36,602 nt of DNA from an uncultured Bacilli bacterium (GCA_944363935.1 CALVVT010000095.1:1-36602); one strand, 5' to 3'. Counted from the first letter of the stretch, positions 1 through 7,372 are shown. Translations and numbers: made by a program. Notes: generated by a model not told the origin, from the letters alone.

Positions 1-266
1 GCTTCTTTTTTACTAACTACCCCTGAAGCAAGGGGCCGGTGTTTTTTTACTTCATGAAGTTTATCTTTTTCAATATCACAAATATCGTTAAAAACATAGA
101 CAATTGAAGTTGTTAAAGAAAATAAAACAAAGCCTAACAGACAAATAAATATATTATTAACATCTTTATATAAACCACTAAAAAACAAAGGTAAAAAGAT
201 AAGGCCATTTTTAATATAATGAGTAACTCTTATTAATTTTAAATAGTTTTTTATTTTTTCAAACAT
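1..266 (-). CDS. UbiA-family prenyltransferase, N-terminal part (cut by window edge)
   Basis: The minus-strand reading frame starts at ATG 264-266 behind a GGGGG ribosome site and runs off the left edge, giving 88 residues. Two hydrophobic segments are visible (about 20-32 and 39-58), then NDICDIEKD at 60-68 and KHRPLASG at 75-82. These match the first Asp-rich, Mg-pyrophosphate-binding motif of UbiA prenyltransferases (NDxxDxxxD) and the following K-x-RP-x-ASG. The wording is closest to decaprenyl-phosphate phosphoribosyltransferase-like members, which move a sugar phosphate onto a polyprenyl phosphate in the membrane. That substrate is inference; other UbiA enzymes remain possible. It starts 10 bases after the prepilin gene ends and is probably in the same transcript. 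Confidence 0.75.
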   Translation of the reverse strand, partial: MFEKIKNYLKLIRVTHYIKNGLIFLPLFFSGLYKDVNNIFICLLGFVLFSLTTSIVYVFNDICDIEKDKLHEVKKHRPLASGVVSKKE

Positions 267-276
267 TTAAATCCCC

Positions 277-888
277 CTACACTACTTTAATTAATCTTTT
301 TCTAACTGTTTTATTACCTGATTTATCGGTTGCTGTATACGTTATAATATAATCCCCAACTTTTTCTTTTAAAGTATTATCGTATTTTAAATCATATTCG
401 CCAGAATTATCAGTAACTTTAACTCCTGATTGTAAATCGTAATTACTTACCTCATTTACCGAAATAGTTTGTGTTGTTGGTAAAGTTATTTTAGGGCCTT
501 CTGTGTCAATTATTTTAACTACTCTACTTACAGATGTTATTTTACCTTTATAACTTACACTATAAAAAACACGGTAAGTTGTAAATTTACTAGTATCGAT
601 TTCACTTCTTAATCTATTTTCTTCATAAATAAAAGTTTCAAGTTTATTCGATATATTTTTTCCATCTTTAGTAAATGCTTTAGCGCCTAATTCTTCATAT
701 TCTTTATTCATTTCAGTATAAACGACATAACCACCATTTAATATTATTTCAGGTTTATCACTTTTTTCATAAACGACATAATTAGGTTTTTCTTCAGGAA
801 GTAAATTTATAATAAAGATAATTATTAAACTGCCTATTAAAATAAGGAAAATAAGCGCTATTACCTGTGGTAAAGTAAAACCTTTCAT
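277..888 (-). CDS. Prepilin-like protein with two Ig-like (DUF5011-type) domains
   Basis: 203 residues. The N-terminus MKG-FTLPQVIAL is a type IV prepilin leader: short, cleavage expected after Gly3, followed by a transmembrane helix to about residue 30. The position-5 residue of the mature protein is Gln instead of the nearly invariant Glu. Two beta-rich Ig-like domains follow (about 46-128 and 129-203). The second reads like DUF5011, with VTDNSGEYDL and YTATDKSGNKTV. It overlaps the upstream prepilin stop by one base (TAATG), so translation is probably coupled. A minor or tip pilin that presents adhesive domains is the likely role (inference). Confidence 0.7.
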   Translation of the reverse strand: MKGFTLPQVIALIFLILIGSLIIIFIINLLPEEKPNYVVYEKSDKPEIILNGGYVVYTEMNKEYEELGAKAFTKDGKNISNKLETFIYEENRLRSEIDTSKFTTYRVFYSVSYKGKITSVSRVVKIIDTEGPKITLPTTQTISVNEVSNYDLQSGVKVTDNSGEYDLKYDNTLKEKVGDYIITYTATDKSGNKTVRKRLIKVV

Positions 889-1292
889 TAATTTTCAGAC
901 CCATTTTCTTCAGATTTATCTACTACTTTATATTCGAAATGCTGGCCAATTTTGGTCACTAGGACAACAATTTCATTAGGCTTAAACGTTTCTCCAGTTT
1001 TCGGATTGTCAACTTCAGTTGGTAAATAGCCGCCTTTTTGTAAAGCTCCTAAAGTAACGCAGCAATCAGAATTACATTCATCGTTGCAGGTCTCACCAAC
1101 ACTATTTAATTTTTCCAAATTTTCGGCATAATAATTTTTCGCCGCTTTTAATATTTGATTCATTTGAGTATTATATAAATCTTCGTCACTCTCATTAATA
1201 CTTCTATCAATAAGCGGTACTGCAATCATCGATATAACAGCTAAAATAACAATAACTCCTAGTAACTCTACTAATGTAAATCCTTTTTTCAT
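888..1292 (-). CDS. Type IV prepilin / pseudopilin
   Basis: 134 residues from ATG 1290-1292, chosen because AGGTG lies 7 bases upstream; an in-frame GTG three codons earlier overlaps that site. MKKG-FTLVELLGVIVILAV is a classic class III prepilin signal with Glu5 after cleavage, followed by a hydrophobic helix. The C-terminal domain has a cysteine cluster at CNDECNSDCC and ends acidic. It would be processed by a prepilin peptidase and assembled into a pilus or pseudopilus at the membrane; no assembly ATPase or peptidase is in the window. It is transcribed from its own promoter inside the xseB terminator. Confidence 0.85.
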   Translation of the reverse strand: MKKGFTLVELLGVIVILAVISMIAVPLIDRSINESDEDLYNTQMNQILKAAKNYYAENLEKLNSVGETCNDECNSDCCVTLGALQKGGYLPTEVDNPKTGETFKPNEIVVLVTKIGQHFEYKVVDKSEENGSEN

Positions 1293-1310
1293 ATCATTCA
1301 CCTATTTATA

Positions 1311-1339
1311 ATTATAAAGATAAAAACTAACTACGTCAA
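1311..1339 (-). promoter_or_regulatory. Promoter of prepilin operon
   Basis: On the minus strand, TTGACG (1334-1339), a 17-base spacer and TATAAT (1311-1316). The -35 box lies in the loop of the xseB terminator hairpin. The predicted start is only a few bases before the AGGTG ribosome site, so the leader is very short. Confidence 0.65.
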
Positions 1340-1350
1340 GAGTTAGTTTT
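1317..1350 (-). terminator. Intrinsic terminator of nusB-xseA-xseB
   Basis: Perfect 10-bp stem (1323-1332 with 1341-1350), 8-base loop, and a TTTTTATCTTT tail on the minus strand. The xseB stop codon (1343-1345) is inside the stem. Confidence 0.8.
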
Positions 1351-1561
1351 CAGGTTCGAAATCTTCTAAAGAGCCATCTTCTGTTACAATTTTATTTACT
1401 TTTTCTTCTATATTTTTAAGTTCACTATCACATTCTTTAACAAGTTTCATGGCTTTAGTATACTTTTCAATCGATTCGTCTAAAGATACTTCACCATTTT
1501 CAAGTTCTGAAATAATTGTTTCAAGTTCTTTTACTTTATCTTCAAATTTTTTTTCCATCAT
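1343..1561 (-). CDS. xseB: Exodeoxyribonuclease VII small subunit
   Basis: 72 residues, the normal length for XseB. The FEDKVKELETIISELENGEV segment and YTKAMKLVKECDSEL are the characteristic helical hairpin that binds the large subunit. Exonuclease VII degrades single-stranded DNA in both directions to oligonucleotides. Its ATG overlaps the xseA stop (ATGA). A second ATG directly follows, so the start could be one codon later. Confidence 0.93.
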   Translation of the reverse strand: MMEKKFEDKVKELETIISELENGEVSLDESIEKYTKAMKLVKECDSELKNIEEKVNKIVTEDGSLEDFEPEN

Positions 1562-2964
1562 TTATCCTCCTTCATTTCTAATACTTTTGTTTCAATAAAA
1601 CCATCGGTTACTTTAATATTCAAAGCATCACCAATTTTTATTTCTTTTAAACTTTTAACTATTTTATCATTTTTATAAGTAACACTATATCCTCTACTGA
1701 TTATTTTTAAAGGATTTAAAAGCTCTAACTTATCAATAATTCCAGCCAATTTTATTTGCTGTTTTTCATATAATTTTTCTGGACTTTTTAAAATATAATT
1801 ATTTTTTAAGTAATCTAGTTTTAACTGTTTAACTTTTAAATTATTATAAAAAAGTTCAGTTATTCTTTTTGCTATCGATGCGATACTTTCTTTTTTTGTT
1901 TGATAAAGTATTTCCGGATTATTTAATATATAATGACGACGTAAACTAGTTAATTTTTCTTTTTCTCTAGTTACTTTATTCATAATTAAAGTATTTAATT
2001 TTTCTGCCATAAGAGAAATTGTTTGTTTTTTATTTTCATACATCACCATTGGAGTTTTTAAAACATAAGAATTTTTAATGGTTTCTAAATAAAGTTTTTC
2101 ATATTTTATTTTTTTATTAACAGCTTCATTTAGTCTAATCGCTAGTTGTTTAATGTATTTAGTAAGATCAAGCATATTAGGAACAGCCATTTCCGCAGCG
2201 GCTGTTGGGGTTGGAGCTCTTAAATCGGCTACAAAATCACTAATTGTAAAATCTATTTCGTGGCCAACTGCACTAATAACTGGAATTTCACAGTTATAAA
2301 TAGCTCGCGCAACTACTTCTTCATTAAAAGGCCATAAATCTTCAATTGAGCCGCCACCTCTACCAACTATTAAAACATCTAAATCATAATTTTTAGCTCT
2401 TTCGATATTTCGGACAATATCGTCTTTAGCATTTTCCCCTTGTACTAAAGTCGGAAATAAAATTGTTTCACAAATAGGAAATCTTCTCTTTATCGTTGTT
2501 ATTATATCTCTAACAGCGGCCCCCGTACTAGCGGTAATAATTCCTACTCTTTTAGGAATTTTAGGAATCTTTTTTTTATGTTCAGGAGCGAATAAACCTT
2601 CTTTAGCTAATTCTTTTTTTAATTTTTCAAAAGCTACATGTAAATTTCCCATTCCATCTTCAAGCATTTCTTCGACATAAATTTGATAACCACCTGTTGC
2701 TTCATAAACACTTATTCTACCAGCTACTAAAACTTTAGAACCATCAGCTGGCATAAAATTTAATTTACTAGCATTACTTCTAAACATTATCGCATTAATT
2801 TTACTATTTTCGTCTTTTAAAGAAAAATACATATGACCAGTTGTATGAGCTTTAAAATTAGATATTTCAACTTTTAAAAAAACCATTCTTAAATTATCGT
2901 CACTATCAAATTTAGCTTTTAAATATCTAGTAATAGCTGTTATTGTTAAATATTTATTCTGCAT
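1558..2964 (-). CDS. xseA: Exodeoxyribonuclease VII large subunit
   Basis: 468 residues. An N-terminal OB-fold (to about 100) is followed by the catalytic domain with GRGGGSIEDLWPFNEE and SAVGHEIDFTISDFVADLRA. A long coiled-coil has at least three repeats of the form YxLxxPxxLYExKK (about 285-420), and the C-terminus carries ISRGYSV. It is the nuclease subunit of exonuclease VII. ATG at 2962-2964 is preferred because GAGG precedes it; the longer GTG start has no ribosome site. It overlaps nusB by 11 bases and xseB by 4, so the three are translated together. Confidence 0.95.
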   Translation of the reverse strand: MQNKYLTITAITRYLKAKFDSDDNLRMVFLKVEISNFKAHTTGHMYFSLKDENSKINAIMFRSNASKLNFMPADGSKVLVAGRISVYEATGGYQIYVEEMLEDGMGNLHVAFEKLKKELAKEGLFAPEHKKKIPKIPKRVGIITASTGAAVRDIITTIKRRFPICETILFPTLVQGENAKDDIVRNIERAKNYDLDVLIVGRGGGSIEDLWPFNEEVVARAIYNCEIPVISAVGHEIDFTISDFVADLRAPTPTAAAEMAVPNMLDLTKYIKQLAIRLNEAVNKKIKYEKLYLETIKNSYVLKTPMVMYENKKQTISLMAEKLNTLIMNKVTREKEKLTSLRRHYILNNPEILYQTKKESIASIAKRITELFYNNLKVKQLKLDYLKNNYILKSPEKLYEKQQIKLAGIIDKLELLNPLKIISRGYSVTYKNDKIVKSLKEIKIGDALNIKVTDGFIETKVLEMKEDK

Positions 2965-3361
2965 AATCCTCACTATGATATATTTTATCTAAAACTCCAT
3001 TAATCATTTTTCTTACTTTATCGTCACTATAAGATTTAGCTAGTTCAATAGCTTCATTAATAACAACAATTTCTGGGGTTTTGGTATAAAGTAGTTCAAA
3101 TATTGCCATTCGTAAAATTGCTTTATCGGTATTACCTAGTCTATCAATTGTCCAACCATCTAAATACTTATTAGCAATTTCGTCGATGTTTTTTTGATAA
3201 GTTAAAACACCATATACAACATCTTTAATAAACTCATTATCGATTACTGATACTTCTTTAATAATATCGTCTACTTCATAAGGAATATGGTTATTACCAT
3301 AAACTTCAATCTGATATAAAATAGTCATACATTGTTTGCGAAGTTCACTTCTATTTTGCAT
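2954..3361 (-). CDS. nusB: Transcription antitermination factor NusB
   Basis: 135 residues, all-helical, with SELRKQCMTILYQIEVYG at the N-terminus and YGVLTYQKNIDEIANKYLDGW and LAKSYSDDKVRKMINGVLDKI later; these are standard NusB landmarks. NusB binds boxA RNA with NusE and supports rRNA antitermination. Start at ATG 3359-3361 behind GGTG. A possible promoter (TTACTA-17-TAAAAT) begins inside the preceding terminator hairpin. The nusB-xseA-xseB order is common in Firmicutes. Confidence 0.93.
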   Translation of the reverse strand: MQNRSELRKQCMTILYQIEVYGNNHIPYEVDDIIKEVSVIDNEFIKDVVYGVLTYQKNIDEIANKYLDGWTIDRLGNTDKAILRMAIFELLYTKTPEIVVINEAIELAKSYSDDKVRKMINGVLDKIYHSEDYAE

Positions 3362-3390
3362 TTTAATCACCACATAAATAATTTTACCAT

Positions 3391-3415
3391 AAAAAAAGAA
3401 AAATAGTAACTATTT
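3391..3415 (-). terminator. Intrinsic terminator after the 129-residue membrane protein gene
   Basis: Stem 3401-3406 with 3410-3415, 3-base loop, minus-strand tail TTCTTTTTTT. The stop codon of the upstream gene (3410-3412) is part of the stem. Confidence 0.65.
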
Positions 3416-3799
3416 TATGTATTTTTCTCCTTTACCTTGATATAATTTAACTAAACTCCAAATATGAACATAGATTAATAAAATAATTAAAAAAGCCCAA
3501 CCTATTACCGGTATAATTATCGAAAGAATCCAAACATATGGATAAGCGTATAGTTCTGTTCCCGGAACATTTAATTTTTTACAAACACTAACTAAAGTTT
3601 GTAAGTAAAATATTACTAACATAATACTAGCTGGAAAGAAAAATAAAATAATACCTAAAACCCAGTAATACCATTTAGTATACCAAGCATTTTTTTGATA
3701 AACATTAAGTAAAGCACCTAAAAAGAAAACTGAAACGCCAGCTGTTCCAAGATAAAATAATATCCATAACCACCAGTTTGATTTTTTTAGTAAACTCAT
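3410..3799 (-). CDS. Small polytopic membrane protein, function unknown
   Basis: 129 residues with three clear hydrophobic segments (about 11-33, 43-65 and 88-112), rich in Trp and aromatic residues, with a basic tail ending GKGEKYIK. I do not recognise a family. The start has a good GGAGG ribosome site. It lies between the Flp-type pilin gene and nusB, 24 bases after the pilin gene, and probably shares the pilin promoter. A role in pilus assembly is possible from position only. Confidence 0.7.
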   Translation of the reverse strand: MSLLKKSNWWLWILFYLGTAGVSVFFLGALLNVYQKNAWYTKWYYWVLGIILFFFPASIMLVIFYLQTLVSVCKKLNVPGTELYAYPYVWILSIIIPVIGWAFLIILLIYVHIWSLVKLYQGKGEKYIK

Positions 3800-3823
3800 A
3801 AACCCTCCTTAAAAAAAGCTAAT

Positions 3824-4018
3824 TTATTCGCATCTTCCCTCACCAGGATTTTCACCTTCAACATATTCTTTATCAACTAACTCACAAGAAGTTTTAGTCA
3901 TCGAATCCCGAAGATAGCCACCAAATATTTTAACAATACTAACTACGATAACACTAATAACAGCAATAATTAACAAATATTCGACAAGAGCTTGTCCCTT
4001 ACTATTTAATCTACTCAT
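3824..4018 (-). CDS. Flp/TadE-type small pilin
   Basis: 64 residues. The N-terminal SKGQALVEYLLIIAVISVIV is the typical Flp/Tad pattern: a short basic leader, Gly before the cleavage point, Glu5 and Tyr6 of the mature form, then one hydrophobic helix. The short polar C-terminus holds two cysteines (about 44 and 63) that could form a disulfide. No tad ATPase or secretin is in view. GGAGG lies just upstream of the start. Confidence 0.75.
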   Translation of the reverse strand: MSRLNSKGQALVEYLLIIAVISVIVVSIVKIFGGYLRDSMTKTSCELVDKEYVEGENPGEGRCE

Positions 4019-4050
4019 TTTTTCCTCCTAAAACCACTTATATTTATTAC

Positions 4051-4079
4051 ATTATAAAATATTTTTAATTAAAAAGCAA
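4051..4079 (-). promoter_or_regulatory. Promoter of Flp-type pilin gene
   Basis: Minus strand TTGCTT (4074-4079), 17-base spacer, TATAAT (4051-4056), about 30 bases upstream of the ATG. It lies in the divergent region shared with DUF192. Confidence 0.65.
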
Positions 4080-4125
4080 GTTATGAACTTTTACTTTCTT
4101 TTTTCATATTTTCACCTACTATATA

Positions 4126-4153
4126 TTGATTATAACATACTTTTTATTATAAA
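4126..4153 (+). promoter_or_regulatory. Promoter of DUF192 gene
   Basis: TTGATT (4126-4131), 16-base spacer, TATAAA (4148-4153), 25 bases before the ATG. Confidence 0.5.
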
Positions 4154-4177
4154 ATAAAGTATGAAAGGAAAAGAAAA

Positions 4178-4465
4178 ATGAAAATAATTGAAATTAATGG
4201 TTTTTGGAATAATTTTAAAGGATTAATGTTTAAAAAAAATATAAATTATGGAATAAGACTTAAATGTAATGGTATTCATACCTTTTTTATGCGAATGCCA
4301 ATTGACGTTGTTTTAACTGATAAAAACAACAATATTCTTAAAATTATTTATAATTTAAAACCTTGGAAAATAGTTTTACCACAAAAAAATGTTTATTATA
4401 CTTACGAATTTCCAATTAATAAAATCAAATATCAAGTTGGTGACAATATAAAAAGAAGCAATTAA
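4178..4465 (+). CDS. DUF192 family protein
   Basis: 95 residues. The segment [19 protein letters not shown] followed by [15 protein letters not shown] and a late YTYEFP strand is the DUF192 signature. Many DUF192 proteins carry a signal peptide; this one has none and begins directly with the domain. The biochemical role is unknown; family members occur near secretion and pilus genes, and here the divergent neighbour is a Flp-type pilin. Its stop codon overlaps the end of convergent rpmA in the loop of one shared hairpin. Confidence 0.85.
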   Translation: MKIIEINGFWNNFKGLMFKKNINYGIRLKCNGIHTFFMRMPIDVVLTDKNNNILKIIYNLKPWKIVLPQKNVYYTYEFPINKIKYQVGDNIKRSN

Positions 4466-4473
4466 GCTTCTTT
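4447..4473 (-). terminator. Terminator of the rplU-prp-rpmA operon
   Basis: 8-bp stem (4452-4459 with 4466-4473) and 6-base loop, with a TTTTT tail on the minus strand. The rpmA stop (4462-4464) and the DUF192 stop (4463-4465) both lie in or at the loop. The plus strand has only TTT, so it works mainly leftward. Confidence 0.8.
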
Positions 4474-4752
4474 AGGATATACACTAACTTGTTTTTTGCT
4501 ACGACCAACACGTTCAAATTTAACAACTCCAGATACTTTCGCAAACACTGTATCGTCTTTACCAATACCAACGTTTACGCCTGGGTAAATTTTAGTTCCG
4601 CGCTGACGATATAAAATACTTCCGCCAGTTACAAACTCTCCGTCTGCGGCTTTCGCACCTAATCTTTTTGACTCGCTATCACGACCATTTTTAGTTGAAC
4701 CTTGTCCTTTTTTATGAGCAAAAAGCTGAATATCTAATTCCATAAATGACAT
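4462..4752 (-). CDS. rpmA: 50S ribosomal protein L27 with cleavable N-terminal extension
   Basis: 96 residues. [36 protein letters not shown] and [11 protein letters not shown] are L27 hallmarks; L27 sits at the peptidyl-transferase centre. Residues 1-11 ([11 protein letters not shown]) precede the mature Ala12 and match the Firmicutes extension that the Prp protease removes between Phe and Ala. The first ATG is chosen because GGAGG is 9 bases upstream. It is third in the rplU-prp-rpmA operon. Confidence 0.97.
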   Translation of the reverse strand: MSFMELDIQLFAHKKGQGSTKNGRDSESKRLGAKAADGEFVTGGSILYRQRGTKIYPGVNVGIGKDDTVFAKVSGVVKFERVGRSKKQVSVYPKEA

Positions 4753-4756
4753 TAGA

Positions 4757-5053
4757 CTACACCTCCTCGTTTACTATAATATTTTTTTTATATTTTTGTG
4801 CGAGTTCCCTTAATAACTCTAACATATTTAAAATAACTGTTTTTGTAATTTTATCCTCACTTAAAATATCTATAACAAGTCCATCTTTTTGTTTTGTATA
4901 TTTTAACGCTTTAGCATTAAATTTTAAAGCTAAATTAACACTTGTTATAACAATACTACTAACCGATGCACAGACAATATCCTTACCATAATCGTCATAC
5001 ATCGCATGGCCAGTTATTTTAATCTGTTTATCACTAATTATTACTTTAATCAT
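4757..5053 (-). CDS. prp: Ribosomal-processing cysteine protease Prp (YsxB)
   Basis: 98 residues. The catalytic pair of the family is visible: His16 in [10 protein letters not shown] and Cys28 in DIVCASVS. Prp cuts the N-terminal extension of L27, a step needed for ribosome assembly in Firmicutes. Its gene lies between rplU and rpmA, the universal position for this family, and starts 7 bases after rplU ends. Confidence 0.93.
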   Translation of the reverse strand: MIKVIISDKQIKITGHAMYDDYGKDIVCASVSSIVITSVNLALKFNAKALKYTKQKDGLVIDILSEDKITKTVILNMLELLRELAQKYKKNIIVNEEV

Positions 5054-5060
5054 TTTAAAC

Positions 5061-5360
5061 TTAAGCGTTAACGGTAGTAATTTCTATTTTAGTATAAGGT
5101 TGACGGTGTCCTTGAGTTCGGCGATATTTTTTCTTTGCCCGATATTTAAAGACAACTATTTTTTTAGCTTTACCTTGTTTTAGAACTTTACCTTCTACTT
5201 TAGCTCCACTTACATAAGGTGTTCCGCTTTTACCATCAATCATTAAAACCTTATCAAACTTAATTGTATCTCCTTCGGCAGCATCAAGTTTTTCAACATA
5301 TAATATTGTTCCCTTTTCAATATAATATTGTTTACCACCGGTTTCAATAACTGCTTTCAT
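5061..5360 (-). CDS. rplU: 50S ribosomal protein L21
   Basis: 99 residues, normal length. [18 protein letters not shown], a central [12 protein letters not shown] and the basic [15 protein letters not shown] segment identify L21, an rRNA-binding protein of the large subunit. AGGAGGTACGAAA precedes the ATG. It is first in the operon and follows a structured leader. Confidence 0.97.
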   Translation of the reverse strand: MKAVIETGGKQYYIEKGTILYVEKLDAAEGDTIKFDKVLMIDGKSGTPYVSGAKVEGKVLKQGKAKKIVVFKYRAKKKYRRTQGHRQPYTKIEITTVNA

Positions 5361-5453
5361 TTTCGTACCTCCTTTAAAATCTAAGACTCGCCATTAAGGT
5401 AGTTATCACTTTAAAACCTTTTTTGTGCGGTTGTAGAGTGAGGCTCTACACAA
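5361..5453 (-). ncRNA. L21-type ribosomal protein leader RNA
   Basis: The 5' untranslated RNA between the predicted start (about 5453) and rplU is structured. A perfect 7-bp hairpin lies at 5432-5450 near the 5' end, and AAGGT/ACCTT pairs at 5396-5420. Position and style match the L21 leader of low-GC Gram-positives, which is thought to mediate autoregulation. I recognise it by location and helices, not by a covariance search. Confidence 0.6.
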
Positions 5454-5459
5454 TTAAAG

Positions 5460-5488
5460 ATTTTATCACAATTTACTTTTAAAGTCAA
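5460..5488 (-). promoter_or_regulatory. Promoter of the rplU operon
   Basis: Minus strand TTGACT (5483-5488), exactly 17 bases, TAAAAT (5460-5465). It overlaps the 3' end of spoIVFB and would start transcription at the first leader hairpin. Confidence 0.7.
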
Positions 5489-6164
5489 ATCTTTTTTTCA
5501 AAGCATTTTTTTCAGTAATATATTTATTTTTTTCTTTAAATACATGTTTATAATCTTTTTTCATTTTATTATAATTTAACCCTTTTATATATTTATGTTT
5601 TTTAAAATCAAAATTACCAGTATATCTTTCTAATAAGAACAAATTAAATATATCTTCATGTTCTTTATACTCTAAATATACTTTTATTCCTATAAAAAGA
5701 ATAATTAAAAACATTAATAAATTATATTTAACTTTAAAAATTAATAAAATAATAGTTAAAAAAGATATATATATAGTTATTAAATGACTTTTTTTAAAAC
5801 TAATTAATTTATTTAAAATAATATTTAACAATTTTGAACCATCTAATGGATAAATTGGTAATAAATTAAAACTTAAAATAGCTAAACTATAATTATAAGC
5901 ATCAGGATAAAATTTAACTAAAAAATAAGTTCCAATTAGCTGAAATATAGGTCCCATAATTAAAATAACAAACTCTTCTTTTAACGGCTTATTTATTTTT
6001 TCGTGAAAGATAGTTAAAGCTCCAAAGGGTAAAAGCAAAACTCTTTCGATGTGCCATTTATAGTATAAAGCCATTAAAATATGACCTAGTTCGTGAATAA
6101 TTATAATTACAGTAAATAATATAAAACCTTTAATATTACCTGTTATCATGGCAATAAAGGTCAT
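5466..6164 (-). CDS. spoIVFB: SpoIVFB-like site-2 metalloprotease (M50)
   Basis: 232 residues, polytopic. The zinc motif HELGH is at 24-28 in the first membrane helix and the third ligand is in LLPIYPLDG (Asp108). This is the family that cleaves pro-sigma-K in the mother cell during sporulation. The pairing with SpoIVFA directly upstream, and rplU-prp-rpmA downstream, is the Bacillus order. Unlike Bacillus SpoIVFB it lacks a recognisable C-terminal CBS domain and ends in a Lys-rich tail of about 65 residues. The ribosome site is poor, so translation may depend on coupling to spoIVFA. Confidence 0.85.
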   Translation of the reverse strand: MTFIAMITGNIKGFILFTVIIIIHELGHILMALYYKWHIERVLLLPFGALTIFHEKINKPLKEEFVILIMGPIFQLIGTYFLVKFYPDAYNYSLAILSFNLLPIYPLDGSKLLNIILNKLISFKKSHLITIYISFLTIILLIFKVKYNLLMFLIILFIGIKVYLEYKEHEDIFNLFLLERYTGNFDFKKHKYIKGLNYNKMKKDYKHVFKEKNKYITEKNALKKRFDFKSKL

Positions 6165-6186
6165 TATATAATAAAAAGGATGAATT

Positions 6187-6744
6187 TTAAATATAGTCTT
6201 TATAATTTAAAAAGTCACCTTCTTTTTGAAAATACATATTTAAAGTATTATCTTTAGCTTCTCCAATTATATCGCCTGCTTTGAGGTAATCATATAAACT
6301 AGTACCTATTGTATCTAAATTACTATACCAAACTAAAACATTATCAGGTCTTTGTAAAATAACGGTATTACCATAGCCTTCTTTTTCGCCGGCAAATATA
6401 ATAATTCCCCTTGAAGTAGCTGGAATCGCATAATTATCTTTAAAAGTTAAAGCTACTCCATTTTTAATCTTTGTTTGCTTTTCATACTCAAGTTTGATAT
6501 TAGAGACAACTTCTACTTCTTCTTTTTTCAAAAATGGCAAAGAAGAACCAAAATATTTTTCATATAAATCATTTATCCAAGCAAAACTAAAGTTATTTTG
6601 AAAAACAGTTTTATAAACTTTTTCTTGTAAATTAGGGTTTCCTTTTAAAACTATTAAACTAATTAAACAAATAACAATTAAAATTAACAAACGATTTAAA
6701 TATTTTATATATTTAGGTTTTTCTTTATTTTTATTTTTTACCAT
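6187..6744 (-). CDS. spoIVFA: SpoIVFA-like membrane protein with degenerate M23 domain
   Basis: 185 residues: a basic N-terminus, one transmembrane helix (about 19-38), and a C-terminal LytM-like beta domain (SRGIIIFAGEKEGYGNTVIL, VLVWYSNLD). The metal-binding histidines of true M23 peptidases are missing, as in SpoIVFA. In Bacillus, SpoIVFA holds SpoIVFB and BofA together in the outer forespore membrane and inhibits SpoIVFB until signalled. AAGGTGAG precedes the ATG. It is 22 bases upstream of spoIVFB. Confidence 0.78.
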   Translation of the reverse strand: MVKNKNKEKPKYIKYLNRLLILIVICLISLIVLKGNPNLQEKVYKTVFQNNFSFAWINDLYEKYFGSSLPFLKKEEVEVVSNIKLEYEKQTKIKNGVALTFKDNYAIPATSRGIIIFAGEKEGYGNTVILQRPDNVLVWYSNLDTIGTSLYDYLKAGDIIGEAKDNTLNMYFQKEGDFLNYKDYI

Positions 6745-6790
6745 GTTCTCACCTTATTACAGTTTATTTAAAATAAGGCTTTTTTATTAC

Positions 6791-6815
6791 TTTAAAAATG
6801 CAGAAATGCTGCATT
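6791..6815 (-). terminator. Terminator after the DUF6273 fragment
   Basis: 7-bp stem (6797-6803 with 6809-6815), 5-base loop, minus-strand tail TTTAAAG. It begins 3 bases after the fragment's stop codon. Confidence 0.65.
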
Positions 6816-6817
6816 TA

Positions 6818-7372
6818 TCATGATAAAACAAAAGCATCAGTACTTGTCCCTGTACCGCCAGTTATTACAGCGTTAGAAGACAAAGTAACAACTGGTCTTA
6901 TACCTCTTTCGTTACTAACACCGGTTTCCATTAATCGTCCAGTATCTTGAATTCGCCAAATATAACCAGAGTTATCATAAGAAAAAGGGGTAATTGTAAA
7001 TAAATCAAAATCAGAAAGATGTAAATAATTATTTGGAGAATTATAACATTCTTCGGTACTATAATAATCATAAGCCCGAATGCATAAAGAATTAACACTT
7101 GCTCTCACATATTCTGTGGCGTCGATTAAACCAACTTTACCATTCCAAATTAAATTATTAACTTCCTGAAATTCTGTTTCTAAAGTGTTCCCTGAAGTTC
7201 TTCTTAAAACCCCTATTCTATAATTAGAATTAGTTATTAAAGCTTTAGCTTCTGCTGGTAAACTATTATAATAAGTATCGTTTAAATATGTATTTAATGC
7301 AGCTTCCGTGTTTGGTAAGTCAAAAGGTGTTTTATCAGTAATATCGTAAACTGTTTCCGTTACTGGGTTCAT
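6818..7372 (-). pseudogene. DUF6273-type protein, 5'-truncated remnant
   Basis: The open frame encodes a C-terminal region ending GIRPVVTLSSNAVITGGTGT and DAFVLS, the typical tail of DUF6273 proteins common in gut Firmicutes. Upstream segments such as LNTYLNDTYYNSLPAEAKAL also fit. The usual N-terminal part (signal or pilin-like helix and first half of the domain) is absent. The only longer start lies in the RNase J terminator, and the internal ATG at 7370-7372 has no ribosome site. The stop and terminator are intact, so the 5' end was probably lost by deletion. Confidence 0.6.

Noticed and set aside
4746-4991. Plus-strand frame over prp
   Set aside because: Antisense shadow of a well-supported protease gene.
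6187-6744. Active M23 endopeptidase
   Set aside because: The HxxxD and HxH zinc ligands are absent; the SpoIVFA-like context explains the degenerate fold.
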